Positions 51,007 through 60,286 of a DNA stretch of 64,000 nt are shown piece after piece; positions within the stretch are counted from its first letter, which is position 1, and each line of letters begins with the position of its first letter. Origin of the DNA: MVYY01 sp012517575 (lineage in GTDB: Bacteria; Bacteroidota; Bacteroidia; Bacteroidales; Paludibacteraceae). The stretch is from contig JAVLUG010000012.1 of the NCBI GenBank assembly GCA_031629035.1, positions 1 through 64,000 of the forward strand. The letters are read 5' to 3'. A model generated the notes under the pieces. The model saw only the letters and a list, made by a program, of their open reading frames with translations, was not told where the DNA came from and made no database searches. Position numbers and translations under genes: made by a program.

Positions 51007-52071
51007 TTATTTTCTTTTTGCTCTAAGATACTGTTTGGGCCATTCTATCTCTTCTTTCAAATGATGTGCACAATTGAGAGCAAAATAGGGATTTCGAAGT
51101 AATTCTCTTCCCAAAAGCACCATATCGGCTTTTTCATGCTGTAAAATATCTTGAATTTCTTCAGGGCTGGTAATTAGTCCCACAGCAGCTGTAAAAATGC
51201 CGGTTTTGCGTATTTGTTCAGAAAATGGCACTTGATAACAAGGCGACAAGGGAATTTTGGCATGTTCTACATTTCCTCCGGAAGAACAATCGATAAGATC
51301 GACGCCCTGTTCATAAAGTATTTTGGAGAGAGCAGTCGTTTCTTCTACGTTCCAACCATTTTCAACCCAATCGGTTGCCGAAAGTCTGACAAATAAAGGC
51401 AAATTCTCCGGCCAAACAGATTGTACGGCTGTCAGGACTTCGAGTAAAAAACGAATTCTGTTGTTAAAATTACCTCCATATTCGTCTGTTCGAATGTTGC
51501 TGATGGGTGAAAGAAATTCATGAATAAGATAACCATGAGCAGCATGTATTTCCAGCACGTCAAATCCTGCACATAAAGCTCTCGCTGCAGCATTTTTGAA
51601 TTGATTGACCACTTCCTTTATTTCGGACTTGGTCAACTGGTGAGGCGGTATCTCATCGGAGCGAAAAGGAACAGCAGAAGGAGCAACAGTCTCCCAACCA
51701 CCTTCTTCAAGAGTGAGCTGTTTCTCTCCTTTGAATGGAGATGAATGTGAGGCTTTTCTACCGGCATGAGCAATTTGAATGCCTGCTTTTGAACCTTGCA
51801 GATGAACAAAATCAACAATTCTTTTCAATGGTTCAACTTGTTCATCATTCCACAATCCCAAATCATCTGGCGTGATACGAGCAATAGGGCTCACTCCCGT
51901 AGCTTCCACGATGACTAAGGCTATTCCACCAACAGCCCGAGTTCCGTAGTGAACCAAATGCCAATCGTTGGCAAATCCATCCTGAGCAGAATATTGGCAC
52001 ATAGGCGACATGCCCAGTCGATTTTTGAAAGTTATATCTTTTATGGAGAAAGGTTGAAAAATTTTTGACAT
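51007..52071 (-). CDS. NADH:flavin oxidoreductase, old yellow enzyme (YqjM/NamA-like)
   Basis: This 354-residue FMN TIM-barrel enzyme starts IFQPFSIKDITFKNRLGMSPMCQYSA, where the active-site Cys and Tyr mark the YqjM class. FMN and substrate contacts are IQIAHAGRKAS (about 98-108), FDVLEIHAAHGYLIHEFLSP and the late VGLITSPEEI and MVLLGRELLRNPYFAL. It should reduce activated C=C bonds; the natural substrate is unknown. Convergent with the MFS gene; TerC lies upstream on the same strand. Confidence 0.92.
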   Translation of the reverse strand: MSKIFQPFSIKDITFKNRLGMSPMCQYSAQDGFANDWHLVHYGTRAVGGIALVIVEATGVSPIARITPDDLGLWNDEQVEPLKRIVDFVHLQGSKAGIQIAHAGRKASHSSPFKGEKQLTLEEGGWETVAPSAVPFRSDEIPPHQLTKSEIKEVVNQFKNAAARALCAGFDVLEIHAAHGYLIHEFLSPISNIRTDEYGGNFNNRIRFLLEVLTAVQSVWPENLPLFVRLSATDWVENGWNVEETTALSKILYEQGVDLIDCSSGGNVEHAKIPLSPCYQVPFSEQIRKTGIFTAAVGLITSPEEIQDILQHEKADMVLLGRELLRNPYFALNCAHHLKEEIEWPKQYLRAKRK

Positions 52072-52131
52072 ACTGTTTCAAAAAAAAATGATTTGTTGCA
52101 ACGAAAAAGTATTATTGTAGATTGTTTTTTG

Positions 52132-53181
52132 TTATACTTGTCGAGTTGGAGTTTCAGATTCGACATTTTCGAGCTCCAATTTCTCTTTTTCTTCTTTAAT
52201 GATGACCGACAGCAAAATGGACATGCCCAATGTTCCGATAATTACGGCAAGCGAAATCCATGAATGTTGCGAGAAAAATATTCCGACGGAAGGAAATGCA
52301 CCCAGCAACATTTTTGCCCCAATAAAGAAAAGGATAAAACTTACACCGTGTTTTAAAAATCGAAAAATACTGATGATGCCTTTTAAGGCAAAAAACAGAG
52401 AAATTAACCCCATAACTGCAAAAACATTGGAAGAAATGGCGAGAAAATTTTCTTCCGAAGGAGAAAGAATATTGAGGCTCCCTTCTTTGATCACGCCAAT
52501 AATGGCAGGGATAGAATCCACAGCAAACAAGATATCGGTAGAACCAATCACGAGCAGCGCCAGAAAAATGTTGGTGATATGTCTTTTGCCATTAATTTTA
52601 GTGAAAAAATGGGGAGAATGAACATCGGGATCGACCGGAAATAATTTGGAAGCTCCTTTATATAATATGTTGGATTCGGGATGCACTTGTTCTTCGTCGT
52701 TGGAAACAAGCATTTTATAAGCCGTAAACACCAGGATGACACCAAATATATAAATTATCCATTCAAATTTCTCAACCAGCTCCATGCCGAGCAGAATAAA
52801 CAAAATTCTGAGAAAAATGGAAATCATAATTCCGATTTTCAGTAGTTTGGGTTGATTGTCTTCACTGATGCCCATCATGGTGAAAATCATCAGAAACACA
52901 AAAAGATTATCAACCGAAAGCGAGTATTCTGTCAAGTATCCAGAAATAAATTTGACCATCATAATGGGTCCCGTTTTTTGCGTGCTGAAAGGATTTTGAG
53001 GAAAGAAAAAATAAAGCGAAACGCCAAAAAGCAGTGCAACGGAAATCCAAACCACTGTCCATGAAAGAGATTCTTTGATGCTGATGTTGCCTTTTCTATG
53101 TTCAGTAACAAATAAATCGATAGAGTAAACGATCACAAAAATTGAAATAAAAACAAGCCAATATACGGTAACTGCGTTCAT
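52132..53181 (-). CDS. TerC/Alx family integral membrane protein
   Basis: This 349-residue protein has about eight membrane helices and the TerC pattern: GYLTEYSLSVDNLFVFLMIF (conserved Ser-Asp-Asn), LRILFILLGMELVEKFEWI, STDILFAVDSIPAIIGV (second Asp-Ser-Ile-Pro motif) and SNVFAVMGLISLFFAL. TerC/Alx proteins are linked to manganese export and metal homeostasis. The start is followed by VYWLVFISIFVIVYSI, a first helix. The highly charged C-terminal tail is cytoplasmic. Confidence 0.92.
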   Translation of the reverse strand: MNAVTVYWLVFISIFVIVYSIDLFVTEHRKGNISIKESLSWTVVWISVALLFGVSLYFFFPQNPFSTQKTGPIMMVKFISGYLTEYSLSVDNLFVFLMIFTMMGISEDNQPKLLKIGIMISIFLRILFILLGMELVEKFEWIIYIFGVILVFTAYKMLVSNDEEQVHPESNILYKGASKLFPVDPDVHSPHFFTKINGKRHITNIFLALLVIGSTDILFAVDSIPAIIGVIKEGSLNILSPSEENFLAISSNVFAVMGLISLFFALKGIISIFRFLKHGVSFILFFIGAKMLLGAFPSVGIFFSQHSWISLAVIIGTLGMSILLSVIIKEEKEKLELENVESETPTRQV

Positions 53182-53569
53182 AAAATTATGGAATATAAAT
53201 TTTAATATTAATCATTCAATTGAAATACAATAAGTTAAGTTGATTTTTTTTGTTTAAAAAAACTTATGCGAATTTAATAAAATTTCAGTACACCTGCTCA
53301 ATTCTTTTAAGCAAATTTTTGCCAAATACACACAGAATAAGAAATCATAATTTTTTCTCGTCAAAAGTAATGCAGAAAACATTTTTACTGCTTATTTTGT
53401 TAAAAAAAAAGATTCTTGATAGTTAAATTCTTTATATTTTTTATGCTCTAAATTCTTAACTTGGATAGTTCAAAAATGGTTATGCGTTTTCCCAACAAAA
53501 AGATAAAAGTTTTTACCTAAAAACTTTTATCTTTGCATAAAATCCATCATTACATTACTTTTACAAATA
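53182..53569. other. Divergent intergenic region between terC and rpoN
   Basis: No gene is seen in 388 AT-rich bases. The notable element is the 16 bp perfect inverted repeat at 53499-53534 covering the rpoN -7 element, listed separately. Confidence 0.5.
53499..53535 (+). promoter_or_regulatory. Perfect 16 bp palindrome overlapping the rpoN promoter
   Basis: AAAGATAAAAGTTTTT (53499-53514) is exactly complementary to AAAAACTTTTATCTTT (53519-53534), with spacer ACCT. The right arm contains TATCTTTG (53528-53535), a perfect TAnnTTTG -7 element 34 bases before the rpoN ATG. A dimeric regulator bound here would block RNA polymerase, so autoregulation or repression of rpoN is plausible. Confidence 0.7.
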
Positions 53570-55045
53570 ATGCTCAAACAACAATTACAACAAAAGCTTC
53601 AACAGAAACTCTCGCCGGCACAGATTCAGGTAATTAAAATGCTCGAAATTCCGACGCTGGAGCTTGAAGAACGAATTCGTCAGGAACTGGAAGAAAATCC
53701 GGTATTGGAAGTTGGTTCAGAACCTGAGGAAGATGAAAAGAAAGATCAGGATGATTTTGGGGAAGATTTAGAAGAATCGGAAAATGAGGATTCGGGAAAC
53801 AATGACGAAATAGATTTCGAGGAATATATTTCGGATGATGACATCCCCGATTATAAACTCCGGTCGAACAACCAATCGAAAGATGAAAAATATGAAGAAA
53901 TACCTTTTTCAGGTGGTTCAACTTTTCACGATTTCCTGATGGAGCAGTTGCATCTCGTTCCCCTTTCAGAGAAGGAAAAAACTTTGGCTGAGTTTGTCAT
54001 AGGCAATATAGATGAAGAAGGCTATTTGCGTAGAACACCAGAAGCATTGGCCGATGATGTTGCTTTTCAGGCTAATATGGAAGCAGATGAGAAAGAGATA
54101 AAAAAAATCGTTAAAATTATTCAACAGTTTGACCCCGCAGGTGTTGGAGCTTCTTCTTTACAGGAATGCTTGCTGCTGCAGCTGGAAAGGAAAAAATCCG
54201 ATAAGGAAATTGAGATAGCAAAACGTATAATTCAGGACTATTTTGAAGAATTTTCAAAAAAACATTTCGATAAAATTCTCAGCGGACTTCAAATTGACAG
54301 CGATACTTTAAAAAATGCCATCAACGAGATCATACGTCTGAATCCAAAACCTGGTAACGCATGGGGAGATAATTTCCTCGAAAAAAGCATGTCGGTGATA
54401 GTTCCCGATTTTATTGTGGAAAACAATGATGGAGAACTGATCGTACACCTGAACAACAGCAATATTCCCGATTTGCGCGTCAACAGTGCTTATACCGAGA
54501 TGTTTCAGGACTATACCTCCAATAAAGACAACCAGACCCCTCAGATGAAAGAGGCTATTCTGTTTGTTAAACAAAAAATTGATTCGGCACGATGGTTTAT
54601 CGATGCCATTAAACAGCGGCAGCAGACCTTATTGGCTACCATGACTGCCATTGTAGAATTTCAGAAAGATTTCTTTATCGAAGGAGATGAAACTTACCTT
54701 AAACCAATGATACTTAAGGATATAGCCGATCGAACAGGTTATGATATTTCGACTATTTCAAGGGTAAGCAACAGCAAATACGTGCAAACAGAATTTGGTG
54801 TTTTCCCTCTGAAATATTTCTTTTCTGAAGCCATGACCAACGATGCCGGGGAAGAAATATCAACACGTGAAATAAAGAAAATCCTTCAGGAATGTGTCGA
54901 AAATGAAGACAAACGAAATCCTCTGAACGACGAAATGTTGGCAGAAGTACTCAAACAGAAAGGATATCTTATCGCTCGTCGAACAGTGGCGAAGTATCGC
55001 GAACAGTTGAATATACCCGTGGCGCGTTTGAGAAAAGAAATTTAG
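53570..55045 (+). CDS. rpoN: RNA polymerase sigma-54 factor
   Basis: This 491-residue sigma factor has the Gln-rich region I (LKQQLQQKLQQKLSPAQIQVIKMLEIP), an acidic region II (about 55-110), the core-binding region with NIDEEGYLRRTPEALA and QFDPAGVGASSLQECLLLQL, and the C-terminal RpoN box ARRTVAKYRE for the -24 GG recognition, just before IPVARLRKEI. All regions are complete. No sigma-54 activator gene is adjacent. A palindrome covers its promoter. Confidence 0.96.
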   Translation: MLKQQLQQKLQQKLSPAQIQVIKMLEIPTLELEERIRQELEENPVLEVGSEPEEDEKKDQDDFGEDLEESENEDSGNNDEIDFEEYISDDDIPDYKLRSNNQSKDEKYEEIPFSGGSTFHDFLMEQLHLVPLSEKEKTLAEFVIGNIDEEGYLRRTPEALADDVAFQANMEADEKEIKKIVKIIQQFDPAGVGASSLQECLLLQLERKKSDKEIEIAKRIIQDYFEEFSKKHFDKILSGLQIDSDTLKNAINEIIRLNPKPGNAWGDNFLEKSMSVIVPDFIVENNDGELIVHLNNSNIPDLRVNSAYTEMFQDYTSNKDNQTPQMKEAILFVKQKIDSARWFIDAIKQRQQTLLATMTAIVEFQKDFFIEGDETYLKPMILKDIADRTGYDISTISRVSNSKYVQTEFGVFPLKYFFSEAMTNDAGEEISTREIKKILQECVENEDKRNPLNDEMLAEVLKQKGYLIARRTVAKYREQLNIPVARLRKEI

Positions 55046-55103
55046 AAATACCCTTATAAATTGTTTTACTTACGAAAAATCAATCAAACCAAAAAAGTGT
55101 AAA

Positions 55104-55709
55104 ATGAAAGTACTGTATAAAATTATCTCGATTATTTTTCAACCACTGCTCCTGCCAACGTATGGCATATTGCTTATGGTGCAGATTCCCGTTTTTGCAA
55201 GCCTTCCGATGCAGTGGAAAGCTATCGCCGTAGGAGGAACTTTTTTGTTTACCGCTCTGTTGCCGGCTATTCCTGTTGTGGTGATGTATTTTAGAAAGGA
55301 AGTGAGCGACTTGTTTATTTCCAATCGCGAAGAAAGAACGCTTCCTTATCTGTTTTCGTTTTTGGCTTATGTTTTCTGGACGCTTTTCCTGATTCGCACC
55401 ATGCACTTGCCTATGTTTATTGCCGGTTTGGGTATTGGTTCTTCTATTTCCATTCTTCTGATTACTTTTATCAATATCAAGTGGAAAATCAGTGCTCATC
55501 TGGCAAGTTTGGGTGGCTTGGCGGGTGGCATTTTCGGAATTTGCTATCGGTTTGCCTTAAATCCGCTTTGGCTTTTTATTCTGATATTTTTGGTGGCAGC
55601 TCTTTCCGCTACTGCCAGAGTTGCTTTGAAAGCACATACTCCTATACAAACTATAGCCGGTTTCGCTTTAGGTTTCATTTGCGTATTTCTACCTGTGATG
55701 TTACTATAA
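55104..55709 (+). CDS. Membrane protein distantly like PAP2 phosphatases
   Basis: This 201-residue protein has about six hydrophobic helices (around 6-30, 40-62, 82-100, 103-122, 130-148, 152-172, with a last one near the end). Traces of PAP2 motifs are seen: SNREERTLPYLFS (compare KxxxxxxRP), KISAHLASLGGLAGG (compare PSGH) and ARVALKAHTPIQTIAGF (compare SRxxxxxHxxxD). Several key residues differ, so it may not be an active lipid phosphatase. It lies 58 bases after rpoN and converges with the receptor gene. Confidence 0.65.
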   Translation: MKVLYKIISIIFQPLLLPTYGILLMVQIPVFASLPMQWKAIAVGGTFLFTALLPAIPVVVMYFRKEVSDLFISNREERTLPYLFSFLAYVFWTLFLIRTMHLPMFIAGLGIGSSISILLITFINIKWKISAHLASLGGLAGGIFGICYRFALNPLWLFILIFLVAALSATARVALKAHTPIQTIAGFALGFICVFLPVMLL

Positions 55710-55721
55710 AAGCTTGAGCAC

Positions 55722-57755
55722 CTAAAATTTAACAGCCACTGTTGCCCGAAGAGATCTTCCCGGCATGGGGAATCCGCGAACAATTTCATAGTTTTTGTCA
55801 AGGAAATTGTTTAATTCCAATTGAAGAGAATAGGAAGTACGAGAAGTTTTAAAATTTCGAGAAAGCGACAAGTTATGATCAGCAAAGCCCGGTAAGCGGT
55901 TGGATGCATAATTTTGAAACAAAGAATAGCGATGTCCTGACCAAATAAAGGAATAGGAGAGGTTAAACCACGGCATTTCCAAAGCAGCTTTTCCCGATCC
56001 TGAAATTCTCGGCGTGTAGGGAATTTGGTGTTTGTAGTCGTCTTCGTTTGGGTTGGTTATGTTCAGAGCCCGTTGGTAGGTGTAAGAAGCACCTATTACC
56101 AGCCCAATGTTTTTTACTATCGATATTCCGCTTTCGGCCGTCAAATCCAATCCGTCCACAGAAACTTTTCCACAGTTTTTCATCGTCCAGTTAAAAAGGT
56201 CTTTGTTAGGGAATGCTACAATTTTATTGGTAATTTCGTTGTGATAAGTGTCTAAAGTTACTGAAAATAATGAAAGCTTTTCTGTCGAGAAATTCCATGT
56301 AATACCAGCATTGAACTGTTGTGCATTTTCAGGCTTCAGATTTCTGTTACCAACATAAGAATAATAAAGATCATTAAATGTAGGCAATCTGAAATTGTTT
56401 TTGTAAAAACAGCGAAAGCGGAAATCGTGCGATTCAAAAGGTTTAACGGCAAAACTGAAAAACGGAGAAATATGTTGTTGATTTTCAGTTGTTTCTCCAT
56501 TTTTTACAGATCCATCAACAAGAGTTCCCAGGCAACCGGCTGTTGCCAGCCACTGATTGGAGACGTATTTGGCATTGAAAACTGAAAGAACGGTATTTCG
56601 TTTTGGATAGGCAAAGTTAGGTAAATTGGCTTCCAGTGTATTCAACGAGTAATCTGTTGAAAAAGAAAAGGATAATTTTTCGAAAGCTTTAAAAAGTAGG
56701 GAGGCAGAAATATAGTACTCTTCCTGTAAATAAGTATTGTCTATTTTTCCATCCGAATTATTGTAGTTTGGGTCGAGATAATGCAGGAACCCATTGTGAT
56801 ATTTGGCATTGGTTTGAAACGACCACAAGGGAGATATTTTTTTTTCGAAATGTGCCTGAGTAAAAAATGTCCTGTCGTTGCTTCGTTGATGGTTCGTATT
56901 TTCATTCATATAATAAATCACTGCTCCGGGCAAACCTCTTTCCGAGCTGTAATAGTAACTTTTCAGATAACCCGATCCACCCCACGCAAAATTTGCATAA
57001 ATTGTTCCTTCAAGTCGTAAGGTTGCCACATCGGTGTTTTTCCTTATTTCAATTGAAGAACTGTCTCCTTCCTGTGTGCCGTAAGTTACTCGATATGGAT
57101 ATTCTCCATTTGCCGAAAGCCATTCGCCACCAAAAGTCGCTGAAACATTTTGATTTATTTTTGTTTCGAGCAGCAAGGAGGTGTTAATTAGTCCGAAAGA
57201 ACCTGTTTTTAAGGAAATTTTCCCTTTCAGTTTTTCTTTTTCTCCAAATGAAGGCTCGAGCGTTCGAATGTTCAGCACAGAAGAAGAAGCAAAAAAACGA
57301 GCCGGAAGAAAAATATTGTCGCCTTGCCCATTATTTAGTGAAAGCATGTCCACATTGTCGAGTGAAAATCGTCCCAAATCGATCTGCCCTGTCTGACAGT
57401 CGGTTAGCGTTATGCCATCATAACTCACTGCTGTATGTTCCGCACCAAAACTTCTTACCGACACGGTTTTCAAACCGCCTATTCCTCCATAATCCTTTAC
57501 GTTGACTCCCGAAAAATATTTTATGGCATCTGAAACCTGAAGTACATTCAGATTTTCAATTTTTTTGGCTGAAAGAATTTGCAAAGGTGTAGTCGATCGG
57601 ATTTCGCTGCGTTGAAATTTTTCGGAAACGATAATTTCAGGAAGGAGACGAATTTTCGCGGTATCCTTTTCAGTCGGAATTTCTCCATAAATGGTTTCCG
57701 AAAAAAACAACAGACAGAAAAAGACCCATATAAATTTTTCCAAATATATCGACAT
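55722..57755 (-). CDS. TonB-dependent vitamin B12 receptor (BtuB-like)
   Basis: This 677-residue outer-membrane beta-barrel receptor has an N-terminal signal peptide (about 1-24), a plug domain (about 50-165; VSDAIKYFSGVNVKDYGGIGGLKTVSVRSFGAEHTAVSYDGI), and a barrel ending RATVAVKF with the terminal Phe needed for assembly. The plug with DGITLTDCQTGQIDLGRFSLDNV is like BtuB. A cobalamin riboswitch immediately upstream makes uptake of B12 or related corrinoids the likely role. It converges with the PAP2-like gene. Confidence 0.92.
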   Translation of the reverse strand: MSIYLEKFIWVFFCLLFFSETIYGEIPTEKDTAKIRLLPEIIVSEKFQRSEIRSTTPLQILSAKKIENLNVLQVSDAIKYFSGVNVKDYGGIGGLKTVSVRSFGAEHTAVSYDGITLTDCQTGQIDLGRFSLDNVDMLSLNNGQGDNIFLPARFFASSSVLNIRTLEPSFGEKEKLKGKISLKTGSFGLINTSLLLETKINQNVSATFGGEWLSANGEYPYRVTYGTQEGDSSSIEIRKNTDVATLRLEGTIYANFAWGGSGYLKSYYYSSERGLPGAVIYYMNENTNHQRSNDRTFFTQAHFEKKISPLWSFQTNAKYHNGFLHYLDPNYNNSDGKIDNTYLQEEYYISASLLFKAFEKLSFSFSTDYSLNTLEANLPNFAYPKRNTVLSVFNAKYVSNQWLATAGCLGTLVDGSVKNGETTENQQHISPFFSFAVKPFESHDFRFRCFYKNNFRLPTFNDLYYSYVGNRNLKPENAQQFNAGITWNFSTEKLSLFSVTLDTYHNEITNKIVAFPNKDLFNWTMKNCGKVSVDGLDLTAESGISIVKNIGLVIGASYTYQRALNITNPNEDDYKHQIPYTPRISGSGKAALEMPWFNLSYSFIWSGHRYSLFQNYASNRLPGFADHNLSLSRNFKTSRTSYSLQLELNNFLDKNYEIVRGFPMPGRSLRATVAVKF

Positions 57756-57861
57756 AATTTAATCTGATAATCTTGACGATAGCCCTGTAGGAAAGAAAAT
57801 CAATATGAACAAAAATGTGCAGATTGTTAAAGCTCTTTCCTCGAAAGCTTTTCACTGATAA

Positions 57862-58085
57862 AAGCATGGCAGGTCTTCTGGCTTGCTCTTTTTTTGAACG
57901 CCTTCCCATTAGCGGAAATCGAAAAAAATTGGATTCTAATTTTTTTCTAAATCCCAAAAAACAGTGGCAAAAGTATTGTTCAAAAAGCTACAAGAGCTTA
58001 CAGCAGCGGGACTGCAGCCGATTTTCACGGCTTTCCCATTTTCATCAATTTACCGGAAACGGTTCATTGAAACCAATGCTGCGAC
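57862..58085 (-). ncRNA. Cobalamin (B12) riboswitch upstream of the BtuB-like gene
   Basis: On the minus strand the aptamer core is clear: the B12-box region with GCAGTCCCGCTGC (58002-58014 area, full conserved stretch 57996-58019), GCCACTG (57962-57968), GGGAAGGCG (57899-57907) and the 3' GCCAGAAGACCTGCC (57868-57882), in the canonical order. Cobalamin binding should reduce expression of the downstream receptor. The ~105 bases between aptamer and ATG hold no strong poly-U terminator, so control may be at translation. Confidence 0.95.
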
Positions 58086-58092
58086 AAAGATA
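58085..58092 (-). promoter_or_regulatory. Probable -7 element of the riboswitch-BtuB transcript
   Basis: Minus-strand TATCTTTG fits TAnnTTTG exactly and lies just upstream of the aptamer, where the promoter is expected. Confidence 0.6.
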
Positions 58093-58185
58093 AGCTTTTT
58101 TGTTGTGAAATAGAATTATCCAATTGTCAATATTAGTATAAAGAATTGAAAATCAGTATTACAAATATCTTAAATTTCTATTCTC

Positions 58186-60009
58186 TCAGCGTTTCGATAA
58201 ATCGTTGTAAAGCATTTGAAGATATGCTTCCCCTTTTTTCTTATTAGCATTCGGTTGCCCCGAATTCCATAGCACTTGGTTGGTATTGCAGTCAAAAACA
58301 TAATGATTTTCAGGAGTTAAAAATCCGAAGCCATTGGGGAACGTGTAAAAGGCAAAATGAGGTGAAGCCGGATTCAGTATATTTTTACTGAAAGTAAAAT
58401 CCTGATGAGGTAAGCCAAGTTGATAAAGCAAAGTTGCGGCAATATCAATTTGAGAAGCATAAGTATTTATCTTCATCGGCGATTTTATAGCGCCGCCAAT
58501 AATCAGCAACGGTATTTGATACCTTTCAACAGAAGAGAGCAGAATATTTTTGGGATAATGCATCGCATGATCCGGTACCAGCACCAAAATGGTATTTTCC
58601 CAGTATTTTGTTTTCCTGAATTCGTCAACAAATGCACCCAGACAGCTATCGGTATATTGAACCGAATTCAAGTAAGGATCGCTGTTCTTATGAAAAGGTA
58701 CGTCAAAAGGTTCGTGACTGCTAAGCGTTTGAAAAATTTTCATAAACGGTTCTTTTTGTTCCTTCTTCAAATCTTTGGCTAAACGCTGAAAAACGATATG
58801 ATCATGAGCGCCCCATTTTGTTGTTCGGTCTTTGGCCGGAAAATCTTTATCAACAACCATTTTGTCGATACTTTGAGCAATCAGATAAGCTCTCATGTTG
58901 GTGAAGTCCACATCTCCGCCGTAATAATATTCCAAATCGTAGCCGGCAGCTTTTAGTGTTTTGGGAATGGAAGGCAACGTTTGACTCTTCTTGGGATACT
59001 TCATAATGGAAGTTGTTGGCTGAGCCGGATAGCCACTGAAAATGGAAATCAATCCGCGGTCTGTGCGAAAACTGTTTGCATAAAAGTTGGTGAAAAGAAC
59101 GCCTTCGTTACAAAAATTATTCATGCGCACTGCTATTCCGGGAAAACCTCCCAGTGGCTCAAGGTCTTTGGACATGAAACTTTCGAGCACCACAAAGATA
59201 ACATTTGGTTTTCGGCTGGTAAATAATGCAGGTATTTCTCCCTTTACCGGCTGGTCAATGAGATGCTTGAATTCTTCTTCAGCTTCTGCGTCGGACATGA
59301 ACCGATATTGTTTGTCAAAATTTTGTGTTTTGAATGCCGATTCCAAAAAATTGAACATAGGATTAATGGCAGCATGATTCAATTCATTTTTCGAACTGAA
59401 ATAAACTTTGCTTACATTCATGGTGGAGACGTTAAATCCTCCTCTGATAGGAATAAATAGCAGGCATGTAAACAGAAACAGTAAGGCGGCTGTCGAAAAT
59501 TTGCTTTTAATCGGCTTCGGTTTTTTTTCGGTTTTGATAATGAAGAAATAGAATATTTTGTACAAGGCAAAAGCTATCAAAATTATGGCCAATAATCCGA
59601 CAACGATCATCCAAATATCGATACTTGCCAATACTTCTTTTGGCCATTTCATGTAAAACAATACAGTGGAATCGAGACGAAAACCCCAAAAGGGATATAA
59701 TGCAGCGTCAACCACAAAAACTATTGAAATAATAGTAGAGATAAGACCGAAATATATTTTTTGAAAGTATTCGTGAACCGAAGGTTTAGCCCATAACGAA
59801 ATGATTAAGAAAATTCCCGGTAAAATAGTGAGATAAGCCGACATGGAAGTATCCAGTTTTAGCCCGTGTAGCATTATTTGCATTAAATCAGAAAAACGGA
59901 TATGGCTGTAAATATGATGATTATAGAGAATAAAAAGAGGTTTTTGAAGTAAGAAAACAAACAATATCAACAGATAAGTTTTAAAAAAATGAATTAGTTT
60001 CTGTAACAT
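58186..60009 (-). CDS. LtaS-like sulfatase-domain membrane protein
   Basis: This 607-residue protein has five hydrophobic helices in residues 1-~200 and an extracytoplasmic sulfatase/alkaline-phosphatase-fold domain (about 270-560). Metal and active-site elements are NVIFVVLESFMSKDL (Glu), NSFRTDRGLISIFSGYP (catalytic Thr), KWGAHDHIVF and LVPDHAMHYP (Asp-His). This is the layout of lipoteichoic acid synthase and of phosphoglycerol or phosphoethanolamine transferases. In a Gram-negative the likely job is moving a phospho-alcohol headgroup onto an envelope glycan or lipid; the substrate is unknown. Divergent from serC. Confidence 0.88.
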   Translation of the reverse strand: MLQKLIHFFKTYLLILFVFLLQKPLFILYNHHIYSHIRFSDLMQIMLHGLKLDTSMSAYLTILPGIFLIISLWAKPSVHEYFQKIYFGLISTIISIVFVVDAALYPFWGFRLDSTVLFYMKWPKEVLASIDIWMIVVGLLAIILIAFALYKIFYFFIIKTEKKPKPIKSKFSTAALLFLFTCLLFIPIRGGFNVSTMNVSKVYFSSKNELNHAAINPMFNFLESAFKTQNFDKQYRFMSDAEAEEEFKHLIDQPVKGEIPALFTSRKPNVIFVVLESFMSKDLEPLGGFPGIAVRMNNFCNEGVLFTNFYANSFRTDRGLISIFSGYPAQPTTSIMKYPKKSQTLPSIPKTLKAAGYDLEYYYGGDVDFTNMRAYLIAQSIDKMVVDKDFPAKDRTTKWGAHDHIVFQRLAKDLKKEQKEPFMKIFQTLSSHEPFDVPFHKNSDPYLNSVQYTDSCLGAFVDEFRKTKYWENTILVLVPDHAMHYPKNILLSSVERYQIPLLIIGGAIKSPMKINTYASQIDIAATLLYQLGLPHQDFTFSKNILNPASPHFAFYTFPNGFGFLTPENHYVFDCNTNQVLWNSGQPNANKKKGEAYLQMLYNDLSKR

Positions 60010-60081
60010 GAGAAAACTTTGTTTATCGTTAAAAAGAAATTTCCTGAAATTTTTTTATTTGTACGTTTTAGAAAAATCAGA

Positions 60082-60089
60082 CAAAGTTA
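60082..60089 (-). promoter_or_regulatory. Probable -7 element for the LtaS-like gene
   Basis: Minus-strand TAACTTTG fits TAnnTTTG, 73 bases upstream of the ATG at 60009. Confidence 0.45.
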
Positions 60090-60225
60090 AATGATTCCTT
60101 TTGAAAGTATAAGTAATTGGAAAAATATTTATTTTTGGATTTCATATTCAGTTCGATAAAACATGATAATTTCAATTTGAAACAAAAAAACTTTCCATAA
60201 AAAATGAAAGAATTTAAAATTTATG

Positions 60226-60233
60226 TACCTTTG
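60226..60233 (+). promoter_or_regulatory. Probable -7 element for serC
   Basis: TACCTTTG fits TAnnTTTG, 54 bases before the serC ATG. Confidence 0.5.
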
Positions 60234-60286
60234 TGCTTTAGATTCAAAGGAAAAAACTTATAAACCAAAAATTTTTTAATGTAATT

